From: Caballeronia sp. dw_276
Lineage (GTDB): Bacteria; Pseudomonadota; Gammaproteobacteria; Burkholderiales; Burkholderiaceae
NCBI RefSeq assembly: GCF_018449635.1
Contig: NZ_JAAVUV010000008.1
Span: forward strand, 62,001-126,000
Direction: 5' to 3'
Length of the DNA: 64,000 bases
Below the pieces are notes generated by a model. That model had not been told where the DNA came from and made no database searches. It saw only the letters and a program-made list of their open reading frames with translations. A program made the translations under genes and the position numbers. Below are positions 17,994 to 27,045 of this stretch, in pieces (the stretch's first letter is position 1; each line of letters opens with the position of its first letter).

Positions 17994-20900
17994 ATGAACA
18001 TTTCCAAGTTTTTCATCGACCGCCCGATCTTTGCGGGCGTGCTATCGGTGCTCATTTTATTGGCGGGTGTCATCGCCATGTTCAAGCTGCCGATCTCCGA
18101 ATATCCGGAAGTCGTGCCGCCGTCCGTGGTCGTCCATGCGCAATATCCGGGCGCGAACCCGAAGGTGATCGCTGAAACGGTGGCGTCGCCTTTGGAAGAG
18201 CAGATCAACGGCGTGGAAGACATGCTGTACATGCAGTCGCAGGCGAACAGCGACGGCAACCTGAACATCACGGTGACGTTCAAGCTCGGCACGGACCCGG
18301 ACAAGGCACAGCAATTGGTGCAGAACCGCGTGTCGCAAGCGTTGCCGCGTTTGCCGGAAGACGTGACGCGTCTTGGTGTGACGACGATCAAGTCGTCGCC
18401 GACGCTCACCATGGTGGTTCACTTGAACTCGCCGAATAACCGCTACGACATGACGTATCTGCGTAATTACGCGCTGATCAACGTGAAGGACCGGCTTGAG
18501 CGTATTCAGGGCGTGGGGCAGGTCCAGCTCTGGGGTTCGGGCGATTATTCGATGCGCATCTGGCTCGACCCGCAAAAAGTCGCGCAACGCGGCATGACCG
18601 CGACCGATGTAGTGAACGCCATTCGCGAGCAGAACGTGCAGGTGGCGGCCGGTGTGATCGGTTCATCGCCGACCTTGCCGAACGTGCCGCTGCAACTGAA
18701 CGTCAACGCGCAAGGCCGCTTGCAGACCGAACAGGAATTCCGCGACATCGTGCTGAAGACTTCGCCCGATGGCGCCGTCACGCACTTGCATGACGTGGCG
18801 CGGGTGGAACTGGCGGCATCGGAATATGGCTTGCGTTCGTTGCTCGACAACAAGACTGCCGTAGCAATGGCGATCAACCAGCAGCCAGGCGCGAACTCGC
18901 TGCAGATCTCCGACACGGTCCGCAAGACCATGAAGGAACTGCAGGCGGACATGCCCGCGGGCGTTGAATACCAGATCGTGTATGACCCGACGCAGTTCGT
19001 GCGTTCGAGTATCGATGCCGTGATTCACACATTGGCCGAAGCGATTGCGCTGGTCGTGCTGGTGGTGATCGTGTTCCTGCAGACGTGGCGAGCCTCGATC
19101 ATTCCGTTGCTGGCCGTGCCGGTCTCGATCATTGGTACCTTCTCGTTGCTGCTTGCGTTCGGATTCTCGATCAACGCGTTGTCTCTCTTCGGGATGGTGC
19201 TTGCCATCGGGATCGTGGTGGACGATGCGATCGTGGTGGTCGAAAACGTCGAACGAAACATCGAGGCAGGGTTATCGGCGCGGGAGGCGACCTATCAGGC
19301 GATGCGAGAGGTGAGCGGGCCAATCATCGCGATTGCGCTGACGCTGACGGCCGTGTTCGTGCCGCTCGCGTTCATGTCGGGCCTGACGGGTCAGTTCTAC
19401 AAGCAGTTCGCGATGACCATCGCCATCTCGACGGTGATCTCCGCGTTCAACTCGCTGACCTTGTCTCCGGCGCTCGCAGCATTGCTGCTGAAGGGCCACG
19501 ATGAACCGAAGGATTGGCTTACGCGCGGCATGGATCGCGTGTTCGGCGGGTTCTTCCGCCAGTTCAACAAGGTCTTCAAGCGTGGTTCGGAGAAGTACGG
19601 CAAGGGCGTGACGGGCGTCATCAACCGCAAGGCGGCGATGATGGGCGTGTATGTGGTGCTGCTTGCCGGCGCCGTGCTGATGGGCAAGGTCGTGCCGGGC
19701 GGTTTCGTTCCCGCGCAGGACAAGGAGTATTTGATCAGCTTCGCGCAACTGCCAAACGGCGCATCGCTGGATCGTACGGAAGCGGTGATCCGCCAGATGA
19801 CGGAGATCGCGCGCAAGACGCCGGGCGTACAAAGCGCGGTGGAGTTTCCGGGTTTGTCGGTGAATGGTTTCACCAACTCGTCGAGCGCCGGCGTGGTGTT
19901 TGTGACGCTCAAGCCGTTCGATGAACGTAAGGGCAAGGCGCTGTCGGCCGGTGCGATCGCGGGTTCCTTGAACCAGCAATACTCGGTGATCAAAGGGTCG
20001 TTCATTGCAGTGTTTCCGCCGCCGCCGGTTCTGGGTCTCGGTACGCTGGGCGGTTTCAAGCTGCAACTGGAAGATCGTGGCGCGCTGGGTTATGCCGCCT
20101 TGAACGACGCAACGCAGGCGTTCATCAAGCGTGCATCGCAGTCGCCCGAACTCGGACCGACGTTCTCCAGCTATCAGATCAATGTGCCGCAACTTAACGT
20201 GGATCTGGACCGCGTGAAGGCGAAGCAACTGGGCGTGTCCGTTACCGACGTTTTCAGCACGATGCAGGTGTATCTGGGCTCGTTGTACGTGAATGACTTC
20301 AACCGCTTTGGCCGTGTGTATCAGGTGCGGGTGCAGGCGGATGCGCCATTCCGGGCGAACACGGAAGACATCGGTTTGTTGAAGACGCGTAACGCGAATG
20401 GCGAAATGGTGCCGCTGTCGTCGCTCGTCAAGGTGACGCCTACGTATGGTCCGGAAATGGTCGTGCGCTACAACGGCTACACCTCGGCCGATATCAACGG
20501 TGGTCCGGCTCCGGGTTATTCGTCGGGTCAGGCGCAAGCTGCGGTTGAACGCATTGCAGCCGAAACGCTGCCGCGCGGCATCAAGTTCGAATGGACTGAC
20601 TTGACGTACCAGCAGATCCTCGCAGGCAACGCGGCGTTGTGGGTGTTCCCGATCAGCGTGCTGCTCGTGTTCCTGGTGCTGGCCGCGTTGTATGAAAGCC
20701 TGACGCTGCCGCTTGCCGTGATCCTGATCGTGCCCATGAGCATTCTTTCCGCGCTCATTGGCGTATGGCTTACCGATGGCGACAACAACATCTTCACGCA
20801 GATCGGCTTGATGGTGCTGGTGGGCTTGTCGGCGAAGAACGCCATTTTGATCGTGGAGTTTGCGCGCGAGCTGGAAATGCAGGGACGTTCCATTGTGGAA

Positions 20901-21188
20901 GCAGCCATTGAAGCAAGCCGCCTGCGTTTGCGTCCGATTCTGATGACGTCGATTGCTTTCATCATGGGCGTGGTGCCGCTGGTGATTTCATCGGGCGCCG
21001 GTTCGGAAATGCGTCACGCGATGGGCGTGGCCGTGTTCTTCGGCATGCTCGGGGTCACCTTGTTCGGCCTGATGCTTACGCCGGTGTTTTATGTGCTGTT
21101 GAGAAAGCTGGCGGGCGGCGAACATCTCGTCGACAAGCATGGCCACAATCCGCACATGCGCGGTGTCAATGCTTCGCTCGAAGCATGA
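17994..21188 (+). CDS. RND multidrug efflux pump (BpeF/CeoB-like)
   Basis: The inner-membrane proton/drug antiporter, 1064 residues, of the HAE-1 family. It begins MNISKFFIDRPIFAGVLSVL, carries the proton-relay pair in helix 4 (GIVVDDAIVVVENVERN, Asp near 410 and 411) and the matching late helix signature (LVGLSAKNAILIVEFARE). Two large periplasmic loops and twelve membrane helices fit AcrB/MexB length. The gap after the adaptor gene is 118 bp. The stop overlaps an ATG in the outer-membrane gene. In Burkholderia the orthologous pump exports chloramphenicol, trimethoprim and fluoroquinolones; substrates here are inferred from that. Confidence 0.94.
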   Translation: MNISKFFIDRPIFAGVLSVLILLAGVIAMFKLPISEYPEVVPPSVVVHAQYPGANPKVIAETVASPLEEQINGVEDMLYMQSQANSDGNLNITVTFKLGTDPDKAQQLVQNRVSQALPRLPEDVTRLGVTTIKSSPTLTMVVHLNSPNNRYDMTYLRNYALINVKDRLERIQGVGQVQLWGSGDYSMRIWLDPQKVAQRGMTATDVVNAIREQNVQVAAGVIGSSPTLPNVPLQLNVNAQGRLQTEQEFRDIVLKTSPDGAVTHLHDVARVELAASEYGLRSLLDNKTAVAMAINQQPGANSLQISDTVRKTMKELQADMPAGVEYQIVYDPTQFVRSSIDAVIHTLAEAIALVVLVVIVFLQTWRASIIPLLAVPVSIIGTFSLLLAFGFSINALSLFGMVLAIGIVVDDAIVVVENVERNIEAGLSAREATYQAMREVSGPIIAIALTLTAVFVPLAFMSGLTGQFYKQFAMTIAISTVISAFNSLTLSPALAALLLKGHDEPKDWLTRGMDRVFGGFFRQFNKVFKRGSEKYGKGVTGVINRKAAMMGVYVVLLAGAVLMGKVVPGGFVPAQDKEYLISFAQLPNGASLDRTEAVIRQMTEIARKTPGVQSAVEFPGLSVNGFTNSSSAGVVFVTLKPFDERKGKALSAGAIAGSLNQQYSVIKGSFIAVFPPPPVLGLGTLGGFKLQLEDRGALGYAALNDATQAFIKRASQSPELGPTFSSYQINVPQLNVDLDRVKAKQLGVSVTDVFSTMQVYLGSLYVNDFNRFGRVYQVRVQADAPFRANTEDIGLLKTRNANGEMVPLSSLVKVTPTYGPEMVVRYNGYTSADINGGPAPGYSSGQAQAAVERIAAETLPRGIKFEWTDLTYQQILAGNAALWVFPISVLLVFLVLAALYESLTLPLAVILIVPMSILSALIGVWLTDGDNNIFTQIGLMVLVGLSAKNAILIVEFARELEMQGRSIVEAAIEASRLRLRPILMTSIAFIMGVVPLVISSGAGSEMRHAMGVAVFFGMLGVTLFGLMLTPVFYVLLRKLAGGEHLVDKHGHNPHMRGVNASLEA

Positions 21189-21199
21189 GAGAGATTGAA

Positions 21200-22738
21200 A
21201 TGAAAACGCTGAATATCAAACGATGGCTGGGATTGTCGGCGCTGCTCGGGTCGTTGCTGGTCGTCGCGGGCTGCTCGCTCGCACCGACCTACGCCAAGCC
21301 CGACGTGAAGGAGCCGGCCGCGTTCAAGGAAACGTCGCAGACAGTACTTGCCGCCTCGGAGCAGGGTACCTGGAAGACGGCGCAACCGTCGGAACAGGTC
21401 ATGCGTGGCGAATGGTGGACCGTCTTCAACGACGACACGCTGAACGATCTCGAACGCCAGGCCGCCGATGCCAACCAGAACCTGAGGGCTGCGGCAGCAC
21501 GCGTGAAGGAATCGCGTGCAATCAACCAGACAGCGCGCGCAGGTTTGTTCCCGACGCTCGATGCGGGTTTCGGCCCGACACGCGAAAAGTTGTCGCCCGC
21601 GTCGCAGCTTCAGCCGCAGAACGTCAACATCCCGTCGCAGACCCTGTGGCGTGCGCAGGCGAGCGCCTCGTATGAAGTGGATCTGTTTGGGCGCGTGTCG
21701 GATTCGGTGAAGGCTGCAAACGCCGACACCGCACAAAGCGAAGCGCTGTTCCGCTCGGTGCAACTGGCTTTGCAAGCTGACGTGGCGCAGAACTACTTCA
21801 ACCTGCGCGAACTCGATGCCGAGAACGACGTGTTCGCACGCACGGTTGCGTTGCGCGAGCAAAGCCTGAAGCTCGTGCAGCGCCGCTTCGCCGAAGGCGA
21901 TATCAGCGAACTCGACGTCGCGCGCTCCCGCTCCGAACTGGCGAGCGCGAAGTCGGATGCCATGACCGTGCAGCGCATGCGTGCGGCGTCGGAGCATAGC
22001 CTTGCCGTATTGCTTGGCAAGGCGGCATCGCAATTCACCATGGCCGCAAACCCGCTGACGCCGGTCGATATCAAGATTCCGCCGGGCCTGCCTTCGTCAT
22101 TGCTTGAACGCCGTCCGGATATCGCGGCGGCTGAACGTGCAATGGCTGCGGCGAATTCTCGGATCGGCGTGGCGAAGTCGGCGTTCTTCCCGTCTTTGAA
22201 CATTACGGGATCGGGCGGTTTTGAATCGGCGACGCTGGGTGATCTCTTCAACTGGTCGAGCCGTACGTTCCTGCTTGGACCGTTTGCGGGCACGGCGCTC
22301 AATCTGCCGATCTTCGATGGCGGACGTCGCAAGGGTAACCTCGCGAACGCGCGCGCTATCTATGAAGAGGACGTGGCGAATTACCGGCAACAGGTGCTGG
22401 TTGCGTTCCAGGAAGTGGAGGACAACCTTTCCGATCTGCGCATTCTGGAAACGCAAACGCAGACCCAGGCTGAAGCCGTGAGCGCATCGAATCGTGCAGC
22501 GCAGCTTTCGCGCACGCGATACACCGAGGGCGCAATCAATTACCTCGATGTGATCGATGCCGAGCGCACCGTGCTGCAATCGCAACGCACGGCCGTGCAA
22601 CTCGCGGGCGTGCAGGCGACGTCCACGGTGAACCTGATCCGTGCGTTGGGTGGCGGCTGGGGCGATATGCCGGTGGCATCGGCTGAACCGGCTCCGGCTG
22701 CTTCAGATGCGTCGAACGCGAGCGTGGCTTCGCGATAA
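21200..22738 (+). CDS. Outer-membrane efflux lipoprotein (OprC/OpcM-like)
   Basis: The TolC-like exit duct of the pump, 512 residues from ATG 21200 with GAGAG upstream; an ATG at 21185 overlapping the pump stop is an alternative. The N-terminus is a lipoprotein signal with lipobox VAGC followed by SLAPTYAKP. Two outer-membrane efflux repeats are recognisable, for instance SYEVDLFGRVSDSVKAA in the first half and LNLPIFDGGRRKGNLANA in the second. It closes the LysR-controlled llpE-adaptor-pump-duct operon. Confidence 0.93.
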   Translation: MKTLNIKRWLGLSALLGSLLVVAGCSLAPTYAKPDVKEPAAFKETSQTVLAASEQGTWKTAQPSEQVMRGEWWTVFNDDTLNDLERQAADANQNLRAAAARVKESRAINQTARAGLFPTLDAGFGPTREKLSPASQLQPQNVNIPSQTLWRAQASASYEVDLFGRVSDSVKAANADTAQSEALFRSVQLALQADVAQNYFNLRELDAENDVFARTVALREQSLKLVQRRFAEGDISELDVARSRSELASAKSDAMTVQRMRAASEHSLAVLLGKAASQFTMAANPLTPVDIKIPPGLPSSLLERRPDIAAAERAMAAANSRIGVAKSAFFPSLNITGSGGFESATLGDLFNWSSRTFLLGPFAGTALNLPIFDGGRRKGNLANARAIYEEDVANYRQQVLVAFQEVEDNLSDLRILETQTQTQAEAVSASNRAAQLSRTRYTEGAINYLDVIDAERTVLQSQRTAVQLAGVQATSTVNLIRALGGGWGDMPVASAEPAPAASDASNASVASR

Positions 22739-22841
22739 AAGACGCGATTGTTCAATCCGCGCGACAAGTGTCTTCGATTGCAGCGGGTTTATCCGGAGGC
22801 TCCCGATCCGTAGAATTCTAACTATGGATACGGGAGCCGTC

Positions 22842-23075
22842 ATGAAAGCATTAATTGAACGACAACTCTACCGGCCTGCCGTCGTACTTCCTCTGTTGGT
22901 CCTGATGCGCCTGATGGTGACGCTCGATTTCAACCTGATGCAAGTGACGTTCGTCGTGGTCATGAAGAGTTCGCAATACATATTTCAAGTGGTATTCAGG
23001 CATCGCCACGATCGTGACGATGCTCAAAAGCCGCAGCAGGTCCATGCCATGCATGAAAAGACCTGCCACTGCTGA
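22842..23075 (+). CDS. Small possible membrane protein, 77 residues, unknown
   Basis: An ATG at 22842 with a GGGAG ribosome site 5 nt upstream opens a 77-residue frame. The first half is hydrophobic with Arg and Lys flanks (RPAVVLPLLVLMRLMVTL) and could span the membrane once. The second half is His-, Gln- and Cys-rich and ends KTCHC. It ends 20 bp before the convergent ppk2 stop. I recognise no family, and an antisense frame of similar size exists, so this is a tentative gene. Confidence 0.35.
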   Translation: MKALIERQLYRPAVVLPLLVLMRLMVTLDFNLMQVTFVVVMKSSQYIFQVVFRHRHDRDDAQKPQQVHAMHEKTCHC

Positions 23076-23094
23076 AACACGTTTTTAGCCAGCC

Positions 23095-23991
23095 TCAATA
23101 CACTTCCGGAACGACCATGGTTTCCGGGACCGGCTGGCGCAAGTAGTCATCGTTGTACACGCGGTCGGGCAATTCGATTGTGGGGTGTTCGATCTCGTGA
23201 TACGGCACCTGGCTCAGCAAATGGCTGATGCAGTTAAGGCGAGCACGTTTTTTATCGACCGCCTGCACCACCCACCACGGCGCCTCCGGAATATGCGAGC
23301 GGGCCAGCATCACTTCCTTCGCCTGTGTGTAAGCCTCCCAGCGGCGGCGGCTTTCAAGATCCATAGGGCTGAGTTTCCACTGCTTGAGCGGGTCCTGAAT
23401 GCGCGCCTGGAAGCGCACTTCCTGTTCGTCATCGGTGATCGAGAACCAGTACTTCAGGATCTGCACGCCGCTTCTCGCCAGCATCTTTTCGAATTCCGGC
23501 ACTGAGCGAAAGAACTCTTCATATTCGTCGTCGGTGCAGAAATTCATCACCCGTTCCACACCTGCGCGGTTGTACCAGCTGCGGTCGAACAGCACGATCT
23601 CGCCGCCCGCCGGCAAGTGCGATACATATCGCTGGAAATACCATTGCGTGCGTTCGCGATTGTTCGGCGCGGGCAGGGCGGCCACGCGGCAAACGCGCGG
23701 ATTCAGGCGTTGCGTGATGCGCTTGATCGCGCCGCCCTTGCCGGCGGCATCGCGGCCTTCGAAAATCACCACCAGCCGATGCCCGCTTGCAACCACCCAG
23801 TCCTGCAGCTTCACGAGTTCGCCCTGCAGACGAAACAGCTCGCGGAAGTAGACCTTGCGCTGTTCACGTGCTTCAGCGGAAAACGCGCCGTCGCCGTCCA
23901 GAATCCGGTCGTCGACTTCCATCTCCAGTTCTTCGTCGTAGCTGTCGATCAGGTCTTCTTCGAAGCGGCGCTGTTTATCCTGCGAATTCAT
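23095..23991 (-). CDS. ppk2: Polyphosphate kinase 2 (PPK2 family)
   Basis: A 298-residue PPK2, which phosphorylates nucleoside di- or monophosphates using polyphosphate. I use the ATG at 23991 (MNSQDKQRRF) with a CGGAGC ribosome site. The Walker A motif GRDAAGKGGAIKR is at about 79-91, the lid region follows at NPRVCRVAALPAPNNRER, and the Walker B-like LFDRSWYNRAGVERVM lies near 138-153. Single-domain length and the AALPAPNNRERTQWYFQRY segment fit class I PPK2. It is alone, convergent with the small gene at 22842. Confidence 0.92.
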   Translation of the reverse strand: MNSQDKQRRFEEDLIDSYDEELEMEVDDRILDGDGAFSAEAREQRKVYFRELFRLQGELVKLQDWVVASGHRLVVIFEGRDAAGKGGAIKRITQRLNPRVCRVAALPAPNNRERTQWYFQRYVSHLPAGGEIVLFDRSWYNRAGVERVMNFCTDDEYEEFFRSVPEFEKMLARSGVQILKYWFSITDDEQEVRFQARIQDPLKQWKLSPMDLESRRRWEAYTQAKEVMLARSHIPEAPWWVVQAVDKKRARLNCISHLLSQVPYHEIEHPTIELPDRVYNDDYLRQPVPETMVVPEVY

Positions 23992-24224
23992 GAGTAGCTC
24001 CGTTGGTTTGGCGTGTTGGCTGGCGTCCGAAGGATCAGGACGCAATACTGCACAGTGGCGATTATCCGGCTGGTTGATTTCAGGAATGTTACGGCAGGAG
24101 GGAAGAAAACGGGCGGCCTATTCGTTGGATGATTCGGCGTTGCTTTGAGAAACGCGATGCCGAAACGTTAGTGCGTTCGATGCGGTAGGATCGCCGCCAA
24201 GCCAATCCCACAAACGCGAGACGC

Positions 24225-24782
24225 ATGTCCCATTCATCCAGCAAATCCTCCTTCGAGCGTTGGGCGCCGACCGTTTATTTCATCGTCGGACAGTTGGGGT
24301 GGTTTGCATGCGTGTTGAGCGCAGCGCACGACGTGCCGTGGATCGGCGTTGCCGTCACGCTGGTGCTGGTCGCGGTGCATCTCGCACGCGTCACCCGGCC
24401 GATGCAGGAAATCAAGTTGCTGGTGAGCGTCGTCGTCATCGGCGCCGTTTGGGAAAGCGTGCCTGTAGCGGCCGGATTGCTTGATTATCCGAACGGGACG
24501 GTCATTCCCGGTGCCGCGCCTTACTGGATTCTCGCGTTGTGGGCGCTGTTTGCCGCGCAGTTCAACACCACCTTCGGCTGGCTCAAGCCGCGCATGCTGC
24601 TGGCGGCGGTGCTGGGCGCCATTGCCGGGCCGCTCTCGTTTCGGGGTGGCGCCGCGCTGGGTGCCGTGCGCTTCGCTCAGCCTTTGGCGGCGACTCTCAC
24701 GCTGGCACTCGGCTGGGCTGTATTGTTGCCAGTCCTGATCCTGTTGTCGCGACGCTGGGATGGGGTGCACGGCGACGCATGA
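24225..24782 (+). CDS. DUF2878-like membrane protein
   Basis: A 185-residue protein with five or six hydrophobic helices after a short Ser/Lys-rich N-terminus. The pattern PTVYFIVGQLGWFACVL at the start and the APYWILALWALFAAQFNTT segment match DUF2878 proteins as I remember them. Function is unknown. It is followed 70 bp later by another small gene on the same strand. Confidence 0.65.
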   Translation: MSHSSSKSSFERWAPTVYFIVGQLGWFACVLSAAHDVPWIGVAVTLVLVAVHLARVTRPMQEIKLLVSVVVIGAVWESVPVAAGLLDYPNGTVIPGAAPYWILALWALFAAQFNTTFGWLKPRMLLAAVLGAIAGPLSFRGGAALGAVRFAQPLAATLTLALGWAVLLPVLILLSRRWDGVHGDA

Positions 24783-24852
24783 CGCCGTCAAGGTGGAATA
24801 GTCCTTGCTAAGTAAAGGTCATACGACTTACGGATAGTCCAGGGCATTACCG

Positions 24853-25185
24853 ATGACACGTCACACCGAAATCCAACTCAGCGAAATCGGCTGGAGCCCC
24901 CAGCGCGATGTCGCGACAATCGCGAGGCAAGCATGCTCGGACGCGATTCCTGCCTCGGGTGCCGGCGCGCGCGGTGCAACGCCGCCCGCGACTTACTTCA
25001 TCTCGGTGCTGGAACTTGCAACTGGTGAAAAGCTCGGCAACAACGAGCGGCTGCGTGCCATTGCTATGCTTGAAGCGCATTTCGCGGCTGGCCGTCCACG
25101 TACGCTCAAAGAGGCGGTCCGGATCTGCGCGGGCGCAATCGATTCATCGACGCTTCAGCGCATGGCGCGCGGCGCCGGGGCCTGA
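24853..25185 (+). CDS. Hypothetical protein, 110 residues
   Basis: A soluble, alanine- and arginine-rich protein with no signal peptide or membrane helix. The ATG at 24853 follows an AGGGCATTACCG stretch that could be its ribosome site. The middle (ATYFISVLELATGEKLGNNERLRAIAMLEAHFAAGRP) looks helical. It stops exactly one base before the convergent phosphatase gene ends. I recognise no family. Confidence 0.5.
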   Translation: MTRHTEIQLSEIGWSPQRDVATIARQACSDAIPASGAGARGATPPATYFISVLELATGEKLGNNERLRAIAMLEAHFAAGRPRTLKEAVRICAGAIDSSTLQRMARGAGA

Positions 25186-25746
25186 TCAGACGAGCGGCTT
25201 GTATCGAAGGCGCCATGTGTCGTCAGAGCGAGTCAGCGTGATCGCCGAGAGCGGCTCCAGATCCATCTTGTAGACCCCCGCCAGCGGCGCCTCCAGCACT
25301 ACAGCAAGCGCGACCTTGACTACAATCGCGTGCGTGCTTATCAGCGTGACGCCGCTGTGGCGTTGAGTATCGAGCGCGCTTCGAACCCTTGCCTGCAGGG
25401 CTTCCAGACTTTCGCCACCATGCACGGCGCTGTCCGGTTCCGATAACCACGCGCTCAACGCGTCGGCCTCTTCATCGTAGATCTCTTTCAACGAACGACC
25501 GTGCCAGCGTCCATGATCCAGGTCGCTCCACTGGGCATCAGTAGACATTCCCACGCCGAACGCCTGGCCCGTTTCCACGGCGGCCAGCGATGGACTCGTG
25601 ATCACGCGATCTGGCACATAAGCCGATGCCAGCGCGGAAAGGCGCGGACGCTCGAGCTGTTCTATCGGGTCATCGAGCGTGGGAAAGAAACCGGCTTTCA
25701 TGGCGTGCGTTGCCGCATGGCAGAGCAAAATCAGTTCGTTTTTCAT
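25186..25746 (-). CDS. Histidine phosphatase superfamily protein with degenerate RHG motif
   Basis: A 186-residue protein with the fold signature of phosphoglycerate-mutase-like phosphatases: the N-terminal strand and His10, a later DRVITSPSLAAVETGQAFG segment, an acidic DLDHGRWHGRSL motif, a GGESLEALQARVRSAL helix and a second catalytic-type His in LISTHAIVVKVAL. The first motif, normally RHG, reads CHA (ELILLCHAATHA), so the phosphate-binding Arg and the Gly are lost. It starts 24 bp from a divergent cobalamin riboswitch. A CobC-like role (alpha-ribazole phosphate phosphatase) is a thought from position only. Confidence 0.7.
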   Translation of the reverse strand: MKNELILLCHAATHAMKAGFFPTLDDPIEQLERPRLSALASAYVPDRVITSPSLAAVETGQAFGVGMSTDAQWSDLDHGRWHGRSLKEIYDEEADALSAWLSEPDSAVHGGESLEALQARVRSALDTQRHSGVTLISTHAIVVKVALAVVLEAPLAGVYKMDLEPLSAITLTRSDDTWRLRYKPLV

Positions 25747-25770
25747 GGCTTTTGGATTCGTTTCAGTTGA

Positions 25771-25933
25771 TGCATCGCTTTACTTTCGGTGCACACATCT
25801 TAGAATGGCAAGCTTGCAGCGCGAGGAAGCCGGTGAGAACCCGGCGCGGTCGCGCCACTGTGAGCGTGCCGGACGCGCTTTCATACCCTGAATCAAGGTA
25901 CGAAAGTCCATTCGATGCACGCAAGTCAGACCC
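25771..25933 (+). promoter_or_regulatory. Cobalamin riboswitch upstream of cbtBA
   Basis: The leader of cbtB shows the conserved cobalamin aptamer: GGTGC, AGAATGG, then GGAAGCCGGTGAGAACCCGG, the B12 box CGCGCCACTGTGAG at about 25851-25864, and AAGTCAGACCC near the end. TGCATCG at 25771-25777 can pair with CGATGCA at 25913-25919 as the closing stem. It ends about 50 bp before the cbtB start, so binding probably blocks translation or transcription of cobalt uptake when cobalamin is abundant. Confidence 0.92.
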
Positions 25934-25985
25934 CCGCTGCAGCCTTCTTTTTTCTTACGGGACGCGCTTATCCCCTGGAGTTGTC

Positions 25986-26219
25986 ATGAATCAAGCCAAC
26001 GCAACGGCGAATCTGTCCGGCATGAATCCCGCATTTGATGCACCCGTACCTATTCCGGTGCGTGAAGTGCTGCCGTGGGCGGTGTTTATCGGCCTGCTTT
26101 TGTTGATCGCGATTTATTTCGTGGGCGCGGAGCAAGGCGCAACGTCGATCTTTCAGGGCATGTATATCCACGAGTTCGTGCACGATGGTCGTCACCTGCT
26201 CGGTTTCCCCTGCCACTGA
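25986..26219 (+). CDS. cbtB: Cobalt transporter subunit CbtB
   Basis: A 77-residue small subunit of the predicted CbtAB cobalt transporter: one membrane helix (LPWAVFIGLLLLIAIYFVG) followed by the family's histidine-rich metal-binding tail (IHEFVHDGRHLLGFPCH). The ATG at 25986 has a CTGGAG ribosome site. It lies directly after the cobalamin riboswitch and 8 bp before cbtA, the standard arrangement for CbtBA. Confidence 0.93.
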   Translation: MNQANATANLSGMNPAFDAPVPIPVREVLPWAVFIGLLLLIAIYFVGAEQGATSIFQGMYIHEFVHDGRHLLGFPCH

Positions 26220-26227
26220 GACCGTAC

Positions 26228-26995
26228 ATGATCAGAAACCTCCTTATACGCGGCATGATCGCGGGACTGGTCGCGGGCCTGCTCGGCTTCGGGTTCGCAA
26301 AGACATTTGGCGAACCATCGGTGGATCGCGCCATTGCATTCGAATCGCAGCAGGAACATGCGCATGAGCAGGCAGAAGCGGCTTCCGGGCATGCGCACGA
26401 ACATGGCGACGCCGTCGAACTGGTCAGCCGCGGCACGCAGGCGGGGCTTGGTTTGCTGACGGGCGTTGCGGTGTTCGGTACGGCGCTGGGCGGTTTGTTC
26501 TCGCTCGTGTTCGCGTTTTCGTATGCACGGCTCGGTGCATTGCGCGCGCGCGGGACGTCGGCGTTGCTTGGTTTGTTCGGCTTCGTGACTGTTGTCGTCG
26601 TGCCGTTTCTGAAGTATCCGCCGAACCCGCCGTCCGTGGGGAATCCCGAGACCATCGGTGCGAGGACCGCGCTGTTTTTCGGCATGGTCGCCATCTCGCT
26701 CGTGGTGGCCGTATTTGCTGTCCGGCTGCAGCGCCGCATGCAGGCGGCGCACGGCAACTGGAACGCGTCGCTGATTGCGGTGGCGGTTTATGTCGTATTG
26801 ATGGGTGTGGCGTATGTCGCCCTGCCGCCAGTCGATGAAGTCCCGGCGCAGTTCTCGGCGACCTTGCTGTGGAATTTCCGCGTGGCCGCGATCGGCATTC
26901 AGGCGGTGCTCTGGACCACGCTCAGTCTGCTTTTCGGCGTGCTCGCCCAGCGCGAAGTGGAGCGCGTGCCGGCGCGGCGTGTTGCGGCAGCGTAG
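26228..26995 (+). CDS. cbtA: Cobalt transporter subunit CbtA
   Basis: A 255-residue membrane protein with five or more helices, starting MIRNLLIRGMIAGLVAGLLGF. After the first helix an exposed loop is rich in His (EHAHEQAEAASGHAHEHGD), a likely cobalt-binding element. The KYPPNPPSVGNPETIGARTA segment is a CbtA hallmark. It is co-transcribed with cbtB under riboswitch control and followed by a strong terminator. Confidence 0.92.
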   Translation: MIRNLLIRGMIAGLVAGLLGFGFAKTFGEPSVDRAIAFESQQEHAHEQAEAASGHAHEHGDAVELVSRGTQAGLGLLTGVAVFGTALGGLFSLVFAFSYARLGALRARGTSALLGLFGFVTVVVVPFLKYPPNPPSVGNPETIGARTALFFGMVAISLVVAVFAVRLQRRMQAAHGNWNASLIAVAVYVVLMGVAYVALPPVDEVPAQFSATLLWNFRVAAIGIQAVLWTTLSLLFGVLAQREVERVPARRVAAA

Positions 26996-27020
26996 GCGTT
27001 ACGGATGATTCTTTGGGCAA

Positions 27021-27045
27021 GGGCGGCTTACGAGCCGCCCTTTTT
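27021..27045 (+). terminator. Rho-independent terminator after cbtA
   Basis: GGGCGGCT-TACG-AGCCGCCC is a perfect 8-bp stem with a 4-nt loop followed at once by TTTTT. It starts 25 bp after the cbtA stop and touches the end of the convergent DUF1289 gene. Confidence 0.92.

Noticed and set aside
19272-20537. A 421-codon antisense frame in the RND pump gene
   Set aside because: His/Arg-rich composition typical of antisense shadows; the pump gene is intact.
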